Assembly: GCF_023094245.1 (NCBI RefSeq) | Contig: NZ_JALMEW010000001.1 | Coordinates: 1 to 64,000 of the forward strand | DNA from: Halomonas getboli | GTDB lineage: Bacteria > Pseudomonadota > Gammaproteobacteria > Pseudomonadales > Halomonadaceae | Reading direction: 5' to 3' | Length of the DNA stretch: 64,000 bases | Shown: piece after piece, positions 7,626-21,047 of the stretch | How the letters are laid out: each line of letters begins with the position of its first letter | Numbering within the stretch: position 1 is the first letter of the stretch | The notes under the pieces: model-generated | Databases searched by the model: none | What the model was told of the DNA's origin: nothing | What the model saw: the letters and a program-made list of their open reading frames with translations, nothing else | Position numbers and translations under genes: made by a program

Positions 7626-9050
7626 ATGTCAGATCACGATATGGCTGCGTCGGGGCCGGGCGAGCCGTCGCAGATCGAGGCCGCTGCCGAAGCGCTGGCG
7701 TCGCGCGTGAAGGGGCGTCTGATTCGCCCCGGCGACGCCGACTACGAGGCGGCGCGGCACGTCTACAATGCCCTGCATGATCGCTATCCGGCGCTGATCG
7801 TTCAGCCCGCGGAGACCGCCGACGTGGTGGCCACGCTGGCGGCCGCCCGCACCACGGGGCTGCCGCTGGCGGTGCGCGGGGGAGGCCACAGCGTGGCGGG
7901 GTACGCCACCTGCGATGGCGGCCTGGTGCTCGACCTCGCAGCCCTGAACGACTGCCGGGTCGATCCCGAGGCGCGCACCCTGCGCGCCGGAGGCGGCGCG
8001 ACCTGGGCCGATCTCAACCGGGCCGCGGCGGCCTTCGGGCTGGCGACGCCGGGCGGGATCGTGTCCACCACCGGCATCGCGGGGCTGACCCTCGGCGGCG
8101 GGCTCGGCTATCTCAACCGGCGCTTCGGCCTCGCCTGCGACAATCTGTTCGCCGCCGATGTCGTCACGGCGGACGGCGAATGCCTGAGCTGCCGCAAGGA
8201 CGATCATACCGAGCTGTTCTGGGCGCTGCGCGGCGGCGGCGGCAACTTCGGCGTGGTGACCGCCTTCGAGTATCGCCTGCACGAGGTGCCCGACATCCTC
8301 GGCGGGCCGACCTTCTATCCGCTCGACGGCGAGGTGATCCGACGCTATGTGGCGCGGATCTTTGAGGCGCCCGAGCCCCTGGGCGCGCTGCTGGCCATCA
8401 CCCGAGGGCCGCCGCTGCCGTTTCTGCCCGAGGCCTGGCACGGTCGGCCGATGGTGGCGGTGCTGAGCTGCTGGAGCGGGCCGGAGGCGGAAGACGCCCG
8501 GGTCGGCGAGTGGCTGGCTGATCTCGGCGAGGTCGTGGGGCAGGCGCTTCGGCGCATGCCCTATCCGGTCATCAACACCCTGTTCGACGAGCTGCTGCCG
8601 CCGGGGCTTCACCATTACTGGAAGGGCTGCTTCTCGGGGGCACCTACGGACGAGGCGATCGCGGTGCACCTGGACTTCGGCGAGCGCCTGCCCAGTGCGG
8701 AAACGGCGACGCTGCTGTTCCCCCTCGACGGGGCCTGCGGCCGGGTCGCAAGCGATGCCACCGCCTTCGCCTATCGCGATGCGGCCTTCGCCACGGCGCT
8801 GGGCCCGAGTTGGGCCGATCCTGCCGATAGCGAGCGCAACATCGCCTGGGGGCGGGACTACTATCGCGCCCTGCGTCCCCATACCGACGACGGCGGCTAC
8901 GTGAACTTCATGGCCGACGACGACGGTCATCGGGTGGCGGACAACTATCGCCAGCACTACGACCGGCTGGCCCGTCTCAAGGCCCGCGTCGATCCCGGCA
9001 ACCTGTTTCGGCTGAATCACAATATCCCGCCGGCCGAGCGGGTCGACTGA
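7626..9050 (+). CDS. FAD-dependent oxidoreductase with BBE domain
   Basis: A soluble flavoprotein of the vanillyl-alcohol-oxidase/berberine-bridge type. The N-terminal FAD domain contains VRGGGHSVAGY (about residue 80), whose His is the usual 8-alpha covalent FAD attachment site. The second attachment Cys of bicovalent members is absent: the matching stretch reads TTGIAGLTLGGG, so FAD is probably held by one covalent bond. The C-terminal BBE segment ends with DPGNLFRLNHNI. Substrates in this family are sugars, alcohols or alkaloid-like compounds and cannot be predicted. I chose ATG 7626 because GGGAGGT sits 5 bases before it; an in-frame ATG is not required further upstream. Length is 474 residues. 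Confidence 0.88.
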   Translation: MSDHDMAASGPGEPSQIEAAAEALASRVKGRLIRPGDADYEAARHVYNALHDRYPALIVQPAETADVVATLAAARTTGLPLAVRGGGHSVAGYATCDGGLVLDLAALNDCRVDPEARTLRAGGGATWADLNRAAAAFGLATPGGIVSTTGIAGLTLGGGLGYLNRRFGLACDNLFAADVVTADGECLSCRKDDHTELFWALRGGGGNFGVVTAFEYRLHEVPDILGGPTFYPLDGEVIRRYVARIFEAPEPLGALLAITRGPPLPFLPEAWHGRPMVAVLSCWSGPEAEDARVGEWLADLGEVVGQALRRMPYPVINTLFDELLPPGLHHYWKGCFSGAPTDEAIAVHLDFGERLPSAETATLLFPLDGACGRVASDATAFAYRDAAFATALGPSWADPADSERNIAWGRDYYRALRPHTDDGGYVNFMADDDGHRVADNYRQHYDRLARLKARVDPGNLFRLNHNIPPAERVD

Positions 9051-9108
9051 GATGAGTGAACGGTGAGGCGGAAGCTGTGAGGAGTACGGGGGAAGTGGAA
9101 GTGCAAGT

Positions 9109-9142
9109 GGCCGCCCCGGCGGTTTTCGCCGCCGGGGCGGCC
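9109..9142 (+). terminator. Strong GC hairpin between the oxidase gene and epmC
   Basis: A 14-base perfect stem (9109-9122 with 9129-9142, loop ttttcg). It is not followed by a T run but is very stable and lies 59 bases after the oxidase stop, so it probably ends that transcript. A possible -10 for epmC (tatact, about 9147-9152) follows it directly. Confidence 0.6.
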
Positions 9143-9185
9143 TCGCTATACTGTGCCGCCCATTCACGACCCCGCCGGAGCCCGC

Positions 9186-9794
9186 GTGAGCCACCGCCTC
9201 GAGGATGTCATCGCCCTGTTCGACGGCCTCTTCCTGCCCGCCTGCAACACCCGCCTGATCCGCGGCGGCGACGAGCCGCTGTACCTGCCCGCCGATGCCG
9301 AGACGCCCTGGCACCGGGTGATCTTCGCCCGCGGCTTCTATGCCAGCGCGCTGCACGAGATCAGTCACTGGTGCATCGCCGGCGCGCGGCGTCGCGAACT
9401 CGAGGACTACGGCTACTGGTACCTGCCCGACGGCCGCGACGCCGACCAGCAACGCGACTTCGAGGCGGTGGAGGTGGCGCCCCAGGCGCTGGAGTCCCTG
9501 TTCGCCGCCGCCAGCGGGCATCGTTTCCAGGTCAGCGTGGACAACCTGGGCGAGGTGGAGGTCGACCGCGAGGGCTTCGCCGAGCGGGTCGCGGCGCGGG
9601 CGGCGCGCTACGAGCGCGAGGGCCTGCCGGCCCGGGCCGAGGCCTTTCGCAGCGCGCTGGCGGTCTTCTACGGCAAGGGCCGGGGGGAGAACCCGGGTGA
9701 GGCCAAAGGCGAGGGCGCGCCGCTCGAGGCGGCGCTGGCGGCGGGCCGGGCGTGTCTCGAGCGCCGCAAGGCGCCCGTCGCCGATCCCGCCTGA
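9186..9794 (+). CDS. epmC: Elongation factor P hydroxylase EpmC
   Basis: Hydroxylates the beta-lysylated lysine of elongation factor P, the last step of its post-translational maturation in gammaproteobacteria. The match to E. coli EpmC (YfcM) is strong along the length: NTRLIRGGDEPLYLPADAE, ARGFYASALHEISHWCIAG with the HExxH-like metal site, and GYWYLPDGRD. I chose the GTG at 9186 because GGAG lies 5 bases upstream and the family begins at that point; an ATG at 9153 would add 11 unrelated residues. The C-terminus is about 20 residues longer than the E. coli protein. The partner genes epmA, epmB and efp are not in this window. Confidence 0.92.
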   Translation: MSHRLEDVIALFDGLFLPACNTRLIRGGDEPLYLPADAETPWHRVIFARGFYASALHEISHWCIAGARRRELEDYGYWYLPDGRDADQQRDFEAVEVAPQALESLFAAASGHRFQVSVDNLGEVEVDREGFAERVAARAARYEREGLPARAEAFRSALAVFYGKGRGENPGEAKGEGAPLEAALAAGRACLERRKAPVADPA

Positions 9795-9798
9795 GAGC

Positions 9799-10281
9799 TC
9801 AGAGGTCGGCGTTGCCGAGTCGCTGATGCAGCGTCAGCATCACCTGGATTTCCTCTTCGGGGCGCAGCGGTTCGAGCCCCAGCTCGCCGAACAGCTCGCC
9901 CCGGGCACGTGACCAGTCGCCGGGCGCCAGATCGGCATAGAGGCTCTCGGCCGGGGCCAGCTCGACGAACGGGTCCAGCCCGTAGGTCTCGAACAGCCGT
10001 GACAGCGCCGCCTCGTCGTCGCCGACGCCGGCGGTGTAGAGAGTGGCGTTGAAGTGGTCGGTCTCCAGCTCGCGGATCACGTCCAGCGGGCTCACGCCCA
10101 TGCTGGAGAGCTCCTCCAGGCTGTAGGCGCCCAGCGAGACCAGCTCGTCGTCCAGCCACTCGTCGTCGGGCTGGATCAGGGTGTGCTTGACGCGGCCATC
10201 GGGCAGGGTCCAGGCGATGGACAGCGGCAGGTCGCCGTCGTCGCCGGTCTCGATGGCGATGAACGCAGGTAGATCATCCAT
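9799..10281 (-). CDS. Hypothetical acidic protein, 160 residues
   Basis: I cannot assign a family. The protein is strongly acidic, lacks any membrane segment, and begins with a strand-like stretch (FIAIETGDDGDLPLSIAW) that resembles the first strand of an RNase H-like fold; that resemblance alone is not enough to call a nuclease. The order reads as alternating strands and helices, with WLDDELVSLGAYSLEEL in the middle. It overlaps the 3' end of tatD by 8 bases in the same direction and is therefore very likely cotranscribed and coupled with it. It could have a DNA- or RNA-related role by association with the TatD nuclease, but this is only context. Confidence 0.7.
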   Translation of the reverse strand: MDDLPAFIAIETGDDGDLPLSIAWTLPDGRVKHTLIQPDDEWLDDELVSLGAYSLEELSSMGVSPLDVIRELETDHFNATLYTAGVGDDEAALSRLFETYGLDPFVELAPAESLYADLAPGDWSRARGELFGELGLEPLRPEEEIQVMLTLHQRLGNADL

Positions 10282-11155
10282 TCTGTTGCCCCTCCTCGCG
10301 GGCAGGCTCGTCGAGGCCGAAGAAGGCCCGGGCGGTGGCGGTGGTGGTGCGGGCCAGGTCGGCTTCCGTGTCGCCGCGCCAGTGGGCGATCTCGCGCACG
10401 ATCCAGGGCAGCAGCGCCGGCTCGTGGCGTCTGCCCTTGAGTTTGGCAGGTAAATTGCGCGGCAGCAGGTAGGGGCAGTCGGTTTCCACCATCAGCCGCT
10501 CGGCGGGAATCGCCTCCACCAGCTCGCGCAGGTGATGGCCGCGGCGCTCGTCGCACAGCCAGCCGGTCAGGCCGATGTGCAGGTCGAGATCCAGATAGCC
10601 GTAGAGGGTATCGCGGTCGGCGGTGAAGCAGTGCACCACCGCCTTCGAGATGTCGTCGCGCCAGGCGTGCAGCATCTCGCGCATGCGCGGCCCGGCGTCG
10701 CGCTCGTGGAGGAACAGCGGCAGGCTGCTCTCGGCGGCGAGCGCCAGCTGCGCCTCGAAGGCGTGCTGCTGCTCGGCCGGCGTCGAGAAGTTGCGGTTGA
10801 AGTCCAGGCCGCATTCGCCCACCGACACGACCTCCGGCTGGCGGTGGAGCTCGCGCATGGCGGCCTCGAGCTCGGTGTTCCAGCGGCTGGCGTCATGAGG
10901 ATGCACGCCGGCGGTGGCATACAGCCCCGGGTAGCGGCGGGCCAGGGTCACGGCCTGCTCGGCGTGTTCGCGGTCGGTGCCGGTGAGGATCAGCGTGTCG
11001 ACGCCGGCGGCGCGGGCGCGCTGGATCGTCGCCTCGAGGTCGCGGGCGAAGCTCTCGTGAGTCAGGTTGGCGCCGATGTCCACCAGCGGGGCCGGCGAAC
11101 GGAATCTCAGCGCCTCGGGCAGCACGTCGTCGAAGGGGGGCGTGGCGTCGGCCAA
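10274..11155 (-). CDS. tatD: TatD family metal-dependent DNase
   Basis: A TIM-barrel hydrolase that acts as a 3'-5' exonuclease on DNA and RNA, linked to oxidative damage repair. The metal ligands are in place: GANLTHESF at the N-terminus, GECGLDFNRNFSTP (Glu ligand, about residue 118), HERD near 155, VVHCFTADRD near 180, and ETDCPYLLP near 230. The stretch TGWLCDERRGHHLREL matches E. coli TatD rather than YcfH or YjjV. The HxH motif normally found near the first strand is replaced by NLTH, as in TatD proper. The N-terminus has about 20 extra residues before the barrel. It is head-to-head with uup across 136 bases and overlaps the downstream acidic gene. Confidence 0.9.
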   Translation of the reverse strand: MADATPPFDDVLPEALRFRSPAPLVDIGANLTHESFARDLEATIQRARAAGVDTLILTGTDREHAEQAVTLARRYPGLYATAGVHPHDASRWNTELEAAMRELHRQPEVVSVGECGLDFNRNFSTPAEQQHAFEAQLALAAESSLPLFLHERDAGPRMREMLHAWRDDISKAVVHCFTADRDTLYGYLDLDLHIGLTGWLCDERRGHHLRELVEAIPAERLMVETDCPYLLPRNLPAKLKGRRHEPALLPWIVREIAHWRGDTEADLARTTTATARAFFGLDEPAREEGQQNG

Positions 11156-11291
11156 GGCGAAGCTCTCCTGTGGGCGGTTCGTCTAGCGCGCGGGAAGCGG
11201 GCGCGCATTGTACCCGCGGAGGGTGGGGTGGGGCCACGTCGGGGCGGGCATGCGTTACACTGGCGGCTTGATCGAACGATGAGGTGAATGC

Positions 11292-13238
<1,947 letters not shown>

Positions 13239-13260
13239 GCCATCGGCGAAGTCCCAACGC

Positions 13261-13286
13261 GAAAGGCGCCCCTCGGGGCGCCTTTC
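13261..13286. terminator. Bidirectional terminator between uup and the UspA gene
   Basis: A 12-base perfect stem (gaaaggcgcccc with its complement, two-base loop), T-ended on both sides. It lies between the convergent stop codons at 13238 and 13315 and can serve both genes. Confidence 0.8.
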
Positions 13287-13314
13287 ACATGGCTCATGCG
13301 GTGTGCCGGGCGGG

Positions 13315-13767
13315 TTATTCCTCCGCTTCGCCGTCCTTGCCGACGCGTACCGCGAGCACATCGCACTGGGCGCCATGCAGCACGCCGGTGGAGGTGGAAC
13401 CCAGCAGCAGCGCGAAGCCGTGGCGACCGTGGGAGCCGACCACGATCAGGTCGACGTTCTGCTCGTCGGCGAAGCGGTGGATCTCGGTGTCGGGCATGCC
13501 CACCACCACGTGCTGGTTTTCCTTGGCCACGTGGGCATCGGCGATCTCGGCCAGGCGCTGCTTGGCGTGCTCGTCGAGCTGGTCCTGGATGCTGGTGAGA
13601 TCCATGGGGATGTCGCCGCCATAGGCGAAGCCGAGCGGCTCGAGGGTGTGCATGATGGACAGCTTGGCCTTGTTGCGGTCGGCGATCTGCATCGCCCGCT
13701 CCAGCACCTTGTGGGAATCCTTGGTCAGGTCGACGGCGACCAGGACGTGGCTGTACTCGTTGCTCAT
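13315..13767 (-). CDS. Universal stress protein, UspA family
   Basis: A single-domain cytoplasmic stress protein, 150 residues. It starts with the family's HVLVAVDLTKDS strand-loop and ends with the nucleotide-binding signature GSHGRHGFALLLGSTS (G-x2-G-x9-G-S/T), so it belongs to the ATP-binding branch of Usp proteins. A two-base pair of Cys occurs only once (GAQCDVL). E. coli UspA (144 residues) is the closest remembered template. Its role in survival of starvation or osmotic and oxidative stress is known for the family only. It converges on uup through a shared terminator and diverges from the next membrane protein across about 105 bases. Confidence 0.9.
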   Translation of the reverse strand: MSNEYSHVLVAVDLTKDSHKVLERAMQIADRNKAKLSIMHTLEPLGFAYGGDIPMDLTSIQDQLDEHAKQRLAEIADAHVAKENQHVVVGMPDTEIHRFADEQNVDLIVVGSHGRHGFALLLGSTSTGVLHGAQCDVLAVRVGKDGEAEE

Positions 13768-13872
13768 GGCATTGCCTCCGGCAGAGGATTAGGGTGAGTG
13801 GCTGACTTCCACTCTAGGACGCACGATGAGACAAGACAACGACTTGCATCAAGACAGGAACAGAAAACGCTT

Positions 13873-14403
13873 ATGATCTGGTTGATCATCGCGCTGGTGG
13901 TGGGACTGGTGTTCGCCCCGGCCATGTGGCTGCGGCCCAGTCTCCGCCAGCAGCGCACCATGACGCTGCGCGACGCCGCCAAGCAGGCCGGCCTACAGGT
14001 GCGGCTCGATCCCTCGCCGCTGCATCAGGACGATGAGAAGCTGCCTGCCTATCGATGGACCTATCCGCCGCGCCAGCCGGGGCCGGATTTCCTGCTGCTG
14101 CGCGATGCCGAGGCCAGCGATGCGCTGAAGGTCTTCGTCGACGGCTGGCGCTGGCGCACCGAGCCGCTGCGGGCCATGCCGACGAGCGTGCGTGCCCACT
14201 TCGAGGCGCTGCTGGTGCGGCTGCCCGAGGATGCGGTGGCGGTGGAGTCGAGTGCCGAGGCGCTGACCCTGTGGTGGGACGAATCGCTGGAGAAGGAGGC
14301 GTTCATGCCGCTGGCCGATCAGCTGGCCGAGCTGCGCGACGGCCTGGCGGGGCGGCCGGATCGGCCCGAAAAACACGCCGACCCGAAAGCGCCGCGGGTC
14401 TAG
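13873..14403 (+). CDS. Conserved membrane-anchored hypothetical protein
   Basis: Function unknown. A single N-terminal hydrophobic segment (MIWLIIALVVGLVFAPAMWL) is followed by RPSLRQQ and a 150-residue soluble domain rich in Trp, Leu, Arg and Asp. A similar arrangement is found in small gammaproteobacterial proteins that are sometimes labelled YajC-like, but it lacks the YajC core, so I do not use that name. I chose ATG 13873, which places the membrane segment at the start; an upstream extension would be unrelated. It ends 53 bases before the convergent slyA gene. Confidence 0.68.
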   Translation: MIWLIIALVVGLVFAPAMWLRPSLRQQRTMTLRDAAKQAGLQVRLDPSPLHQDDEKLPAYRWTYPPRQPGPDFLLLRDAEASDALKVFVDGWRWRTEPLRAMPTSVRAHFEALLVRLPEDAVAVESSAEALTLWWDESLEKEAFMPLADQLAELRDGLAGRPDRPEKHADPKAPRV

Positions 14404-14456
14404 CGCGGCGTCTTCGGGTCGGGCAGGAGAGCGAAGCCAGCCGGGCAGGCTCCGCG

Positions 14457-14897
14457 TCAGGCCTCTTCCCGGGCCTGGATGGCCAGCCCGTTGGCCTCGA
14501 TGCGGCCCAGCAGCTCGACGAGCTGGTCGATCTCTTCTGTGGAGAGGCCGGCGAGCATCTCTTCCCGGGCCTGGCTGACCACGGCGTCGATGCGCTCGAG
14601 CAGCGGCATGGCCTCGGGGGTCAGCATGATGCGCTTGGTGCGCCGATCCTTGTCGCAGGGGCAGCGCTTGATCAGCCCCTGTTCGGCGAGCTGATCAAGG
14701 GTGCGCACCAGTGACGGCGCCTCGACGCCGATGGTCCGGGCGAGGTCGCACTGGGGCTGGTCATCGCCCATCTGCCAGAGATGGTAGAGCGTGACCCAGC
14801 GCGTCTGGGTCAGCCCCTCCGGTGCCAGGCGGCGGTCGATGACCGCGCGCCAGAGGCGCGGCAAGCGAGATAGCGTAAAACCGATATTTTGTTGCAT
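14457..14897 (-). CDS. slyA: MarR-family transcriptional regulator SlyA
   Basis: A winged-helix dimeric regulator that relieves H-NS silencing and responds to small phenolics in enterobacteria. Resemblance to E. coli SlyA is close: LPRLWRAVIDRRLAPEGLTQTRWVTL, then the recognition region GVEAPSLVRTLDQLAEQGLIKR and the wing CDKDRRTKRIMLTPEA. The ATG at 14897 gives 146 residues, matching SlyA (144). A longer frame reaches 14969, where an ATG overlaps the upstream DUF5924 stop codon (TGATG), so a translationally coupled longer form is possible. Neither start has a good ribosome site. Its targets cannot be predicted from this window. Confidence 0.85.
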   Translation of the reverse strand: MQQNIGFTLSRLPRLWRAVIDRRLAPEGLTQTRWVTLYHLWQMGDDQPQCDLARTIGVEAPSLVRTLDQLAEQGLIKRCPCDKDRRTKRIMLTPEAMPLLERIDAVVSQAREEMLAGLSTEEIDQLVELLGRIEANGLAIQAREEA

Positions 14898-14968
14898 GAG
14901 TGTCTGCGCAAACGGTGAATCTGAAGGGATTGTCCGAAGCCTCGGAGTGTAATGCAAGTCGTGCGCCA

Positions 14969-16129
14969 TCACGGTGTCTTCGCTGGACGCGCAATCAGGT
15001 GGCGCACGTCAAGGCCCGGCAGTCCCGGCGGCGGTCGAATGTGGCCGTCGGCGAGGGTCGCCTGTTCGGGCGATTCGCTCACCCGGAAGTGCAGCGTGCC
15101 GATGCGCTGGCCGCTGGCCGTCATCACATCGACTCGCCAGTCGCCCGACGGTTCCTCGGGAAAGTGACGCTTGTGGGTCCAGGCGCGATAGCCTGCCTCG
15201 CGCCCGCCCTGGATCTGCAGCGGAATGCGGTCCACCAGCATGCCATCGTGGCGCCATTCGTGAACCACCTCCTCCTCGAGGCCCCGTGGGGCATGAATCG
15301 ATGTATAGGCGTAGAGGCCGTGGTCGGCCAGTGCCTCGGGGGTAAGCCGTAGCTCGCCCTCCGGGCGCCGGGCCTGTTCGTCGAAGGACGGAGACAGCGC
15401 GTGCCCCGAGAGCCACAGGCTGGCGGGCGGCACCCAGGCGCGTCCCAGCCAGCCGACGCCGGCCAGCAGCGGCAGCAGGGCCAGCATGGCCAGCCAGCGG
15501 CCGAGATTCAGCGGCCGCAGCAGCTGCATCAGACTCGGCAGGCTGAATGCCATCATTGCGGCCAGCGCGATGGCCAGGCTCTGGCCGGTGGTCAGGTGAA
15601 GTATCGTCGGCAGCGTCACCAGCACCACCAGGAACACGCACTGGGCGTGGAAGGCGAAGTAGAGCCAGCGGTGGCGGGCGGCCAGACGATAGTAGAGCGG
15701 ATCGAGGATCGACAGCAGTGCCAGCCCCAGCATCAGCGTGGTGAAGATGCCCTGGCCGCTGGTCCAGACGGTCGTTGCCAGCAGGAACGGCAGGGTGAAG
15801 AACAGTGTCTCCTGGTGGACCATCTGGGCGATGAAGGTGGTGATGCCGCGGGGCAGGGCAGGATAGCCGCGATGGGTCAGCCAGCGGGCGATCAGGCTCT
15901 CCGAGAGCAGCAGCACCCAGGCCACCAGCATGCCCAGCGCCAGGGCCGCCCCCAGCCACTGCTGACGCTCCACCAGGAAGAAGCTCGCGATGCCGGCGAG
16001 GAAGGCGATCGGCGGCCACAGCCAGTGCCATGGGCGGGCACGCTCCGCCAGTCGAGTGAGGCGACGCTGCCAGCCATCGAGGCGGGAAGCAGAGGGATCG
16101 GGAGGTGGCGGCAGGCGGTCAGCAGTCAT
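14969..16129 (-). CDS. DUF5924/DUF2914 family membrane protein
   Basis: A 386-residue inner-membrane protein of unknown function. After a short Pro- and Arg-rich N-terminus there are seven or eight hydrophobic segments (about residues 35-235), followed by a roughly 110-residue soluble C-terminal domain. That domain (LRLTPEALADHGLYAYTSIHAPRGLEEEVVHEWRH split over two strands, then DWRVDVMTASGQRIGTLHFRV) is a beta-rich DUF2914-type domain seen in proteins of cell-envelope context. The membrane part corresponds to DUF5924. It probably forms an operon with slyA, since the coding regions touch at 14969. The 190-base gap to fadB on the other side is divergent. Confidence 0.75.
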   Translation of the reverse strand: MTADRLPPPPDPSASRLDGWQRRLTRLAERARPWHWLWPPIAFLAGIASFFLVERQQWLGAALALGMLVAWVLLLSESLIARWLTHRGYPALPRGITTFIAQMVHQETLFFTLPFLLATTVWTSGQGIFTTLMLGLALLSILDPLYYRLAARHRWLYFAFHAQCVFLVVLVTLPTILHLTTGQSLAIALAAMMAFSLPSLMQLLRPLNLGRWLAMLALLPLLAGVGWLGRAWVPPASLWLSGHALSPSFDEQARRPEGELRLTPEALADHGLYAYTSIHAPRGLEEEVVHEWRHDGMLVDRIPLQIQGGREAGYRAWTHKRHFPEEPSGDWRVDVMTASGQRIGTLHFRVSESPEQATLADGHIRPPPGLPGLDVRHLIARPAKTP

Positions 16130-16318
16130 GGATGCATCCTAGCAGGGCGCCGGGCGCGGCGGGAGTCGCCGCGAGGCGACGGCCCCGGTGGAGGCGCCAT
16201 GCCGTGAGGATTCATGACGTGGCGTATCGAGACCATGGCAGGGCTTGACGCTTTCGGGAGTCTGGCCCAAGCTGAGGGAATCAAACGGCCGTATGAATTT
16301 CTGCACGGAGATTCGTGG

Positions 16319-19683
<3,365 letters not shown>

Positions 19684-19737
19684 CGCTTTTGCGGCATGCG
19701 CAGCGGCGTCCCCGGCGCTCATCTTCCCGCTCATCGT

Positions 19738-19771
19738 GACGACGGCACCCCTCGGGGTGCCGTCGTCTTTT
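19738..19771 (+). terminator. Terminator after fadA
   Basis: A 14-base perfect stem (19738-19751 with 19754-19767, two-base loop) followed by TTTT. It serves fadBA and, in reverse, may also end the GntR transcript that stops at 19776. Confidence 0.9.
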
Positions 19772-19775
19772 GTGC

Positions 19776-20447
19776 TCAGTCGTTGCCGGTCTGCTGGAGC
19801 TGCTGCACCGACGCGACCAGGTCGTTGAAGCGCTCGCCCTGGATCTGCACGTGGGACACGAGCTCGGTCTGGGCGCGCTGCTCGTCTCCGGCGGCGATGG
19901 CGTCCAGCACCGCCTCGTGCTCTGCCAGCGAGCGCTCCGGGCGGTGGCGCAGGTGCAGCTGCATGCGCCGGTAGGGCTGCAGCACCGCGTGCAGCCGGGT
20001 GGCCTCCTGAGCCAGGAAGGCGTTGTGGCTGGCCTCGTAGATGCGCTGGTGGAAGACGCTGTTCTCGTAGTAGTAGCCGTTGGCGTCGCCGTCCTCGGCC
20101 ATGCGTCGGCAGGCTTCGTGGGCCTCGCGCAGGGCTTTCAGCTCCTCAGCGCCGATGCGTCTCGCCGCCAGCCGCGCGCACATGCCCTCCAGTTCGGCCA
20201 TCACCTCGAAGCGCTCCACCAGCTCGGCGACGCTGAGCTGGGTCACGAAGGTGCCGCGCTTCGGTACCACCTTCACCATGCCCGACATCGCCAGCTGCTG
20301 GATCGCCTCGCGTACCGGCGTGCGCGAGCAGTCGTACTCTCGCTCCAGGGCCTCCGGATCGAGGCGCGCTCCGGGCGGGTAGCGCCCTTCGATGATGGCG
20401 TCTTCCAGCAGGTCGCGCAGTCGCTGCGCCTGGGAAACCTTGCTCAT
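19776..20447 (-). CDS. GntR/FCD-family regulator (possible malonate regulator)
   Basis: A FadR-subfamily repressor. The N-terminal winged helix contains LEREYDCSRTPVREAIQQLAMSG (the recognition helix) with VVPKRGTFV after it; the C-terminal FCD ligand domain (about residues 75-215) has the metal-His pattern NSVFHQRIYEASHNAFL. Start ATG 20447 has GGGAGG 7 bases upstream and gives 223 residues. The only gene facing it across the operator region is a broken malonyl-CoA synthetase, the arrangement of MatR beside mat genes in alphaproteobacteria, so a malonate-responsive role is a reasonable guess. The adjacent fadBA operon is an alternative target, though its promoter lies 3 kb away. Confidence 0.82.
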   Translation of the reverse strand: MSKVSQAQRLRDLLEDAIIEGRYPPGARLDPEALEREYDCSRTPVREAIQQLAMSGMVKVVPKRGTFVTQLSVAELVERFEVMAELEGMCARLAARRIGAEELKALREAHEACRRMAEDGDANGYYYENSVFHQRIYEASHNAFLAQEATRLHAVLQPYRRMQLHLRHRPERSLAEHEAVLDAIAAGDEQRAQTELVSHVQIQGERFNDLVASVQQLQQTGND

Positions 20448-20462
20448 TTGCTGTCCTCCCGC

Positions 20463-20503
20463 TTGACACAACTATATCGTGATCCTATCTGTTATATATA
20501 ACA
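20463..20503 (+). promoter_or_regulatory. Promoter-operator facing the former mat genes
   Basis: TTGACA at 20463-20468 is a consensus -35; 17 bases further TATCTG (20486-20491) is a plausible -10 reading toward the pseudogene. A perfect 14-base palindrome, TGTTATATATAACA (20490-20503), overlaps its downstream edge and resembles operators of FCD-type GntR repressors, so the divergent regulator probably binds here. Confidence 0.6.
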
Positions 20504-20665
20504 AGCCGGCTTCATGTATTCCATATGTCGAGTCAACGCGACCAGCCACTGTAAAGGGCGCGGCCCGCTCTCTGGAGGACGCGGCATGAAGATGAACATG
20601 GATGTCCAGGCAGGCCCGCAGTTCAGGATAGCGCGACGGTCCTGCCTGCGACCGGGCGGCGCGGC

Positions 20666-21010
20666 ATGAGGCTGTTCGTCTCCGGCTCGGCGCCGCTGCT
20701 GGCCGAGACCCATGAGCAGTTCTACGCGCGTACCGGGCATGTCATTCTCGAACGCTACGGCATGACCGAGACCAACATGAACACCTCCAATCCGTACGAC
20801 GGCGAGCGCCGCCCCGGCACGGTCGGCTTTCCGCTGCCGGGCGGCGAGGCGGCGCTCGCTGACCGGCTGGCGCGCTACAAGCAGCCCAGGCGGGTGTTCA
20901 CCGTCGAGGCGCTGCCGCGCAACGTGATGGGCAAGGTGCAGAAGAATCGGCTGCGCGACGCCTATGCCGATCTCTATGCCGTGAAGGGGGCGGCTACCAC
21001 GGCAGGATAA
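20666..21010 (+). pseudogene. Remnant of malonyl-CoA synthetase (matB)
   Basis: A decayed acyl-activating enzyme gene. The first part (MRLFVSGSAPLLAETHEQF, then RTGHVILERYGMTETNMNTSNPYDGE and RPGTVGFPLPG) is the core of MatB, which normally sits near residue 270 of about 500; the whole N-terminal ATP-binding half is missing. After FPLPGGEA it jumps directly to the C-terminal region LADRLARYKQPRRVFTVEALPRN and GKVQKNRLRDAY, skipping roughly 100 residues that hold the hinge. It can therefore not form malonyl-CoA. The preceding region (20,580-20,665) also shows no intact product. The deletion junctions are visible by eye, not confirmed by alignment. Confidence 0.82.
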
Positions 21011-21047
21011 GGGAGAACCATGCCTGGCCTGTCGGCGGTGACCGGGG

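Noticed and set aside
9109..9142. Hairpin considered as a small RNA or repeat element
   Set aside because: A single copy with no further structure; it fits a transcription end better.
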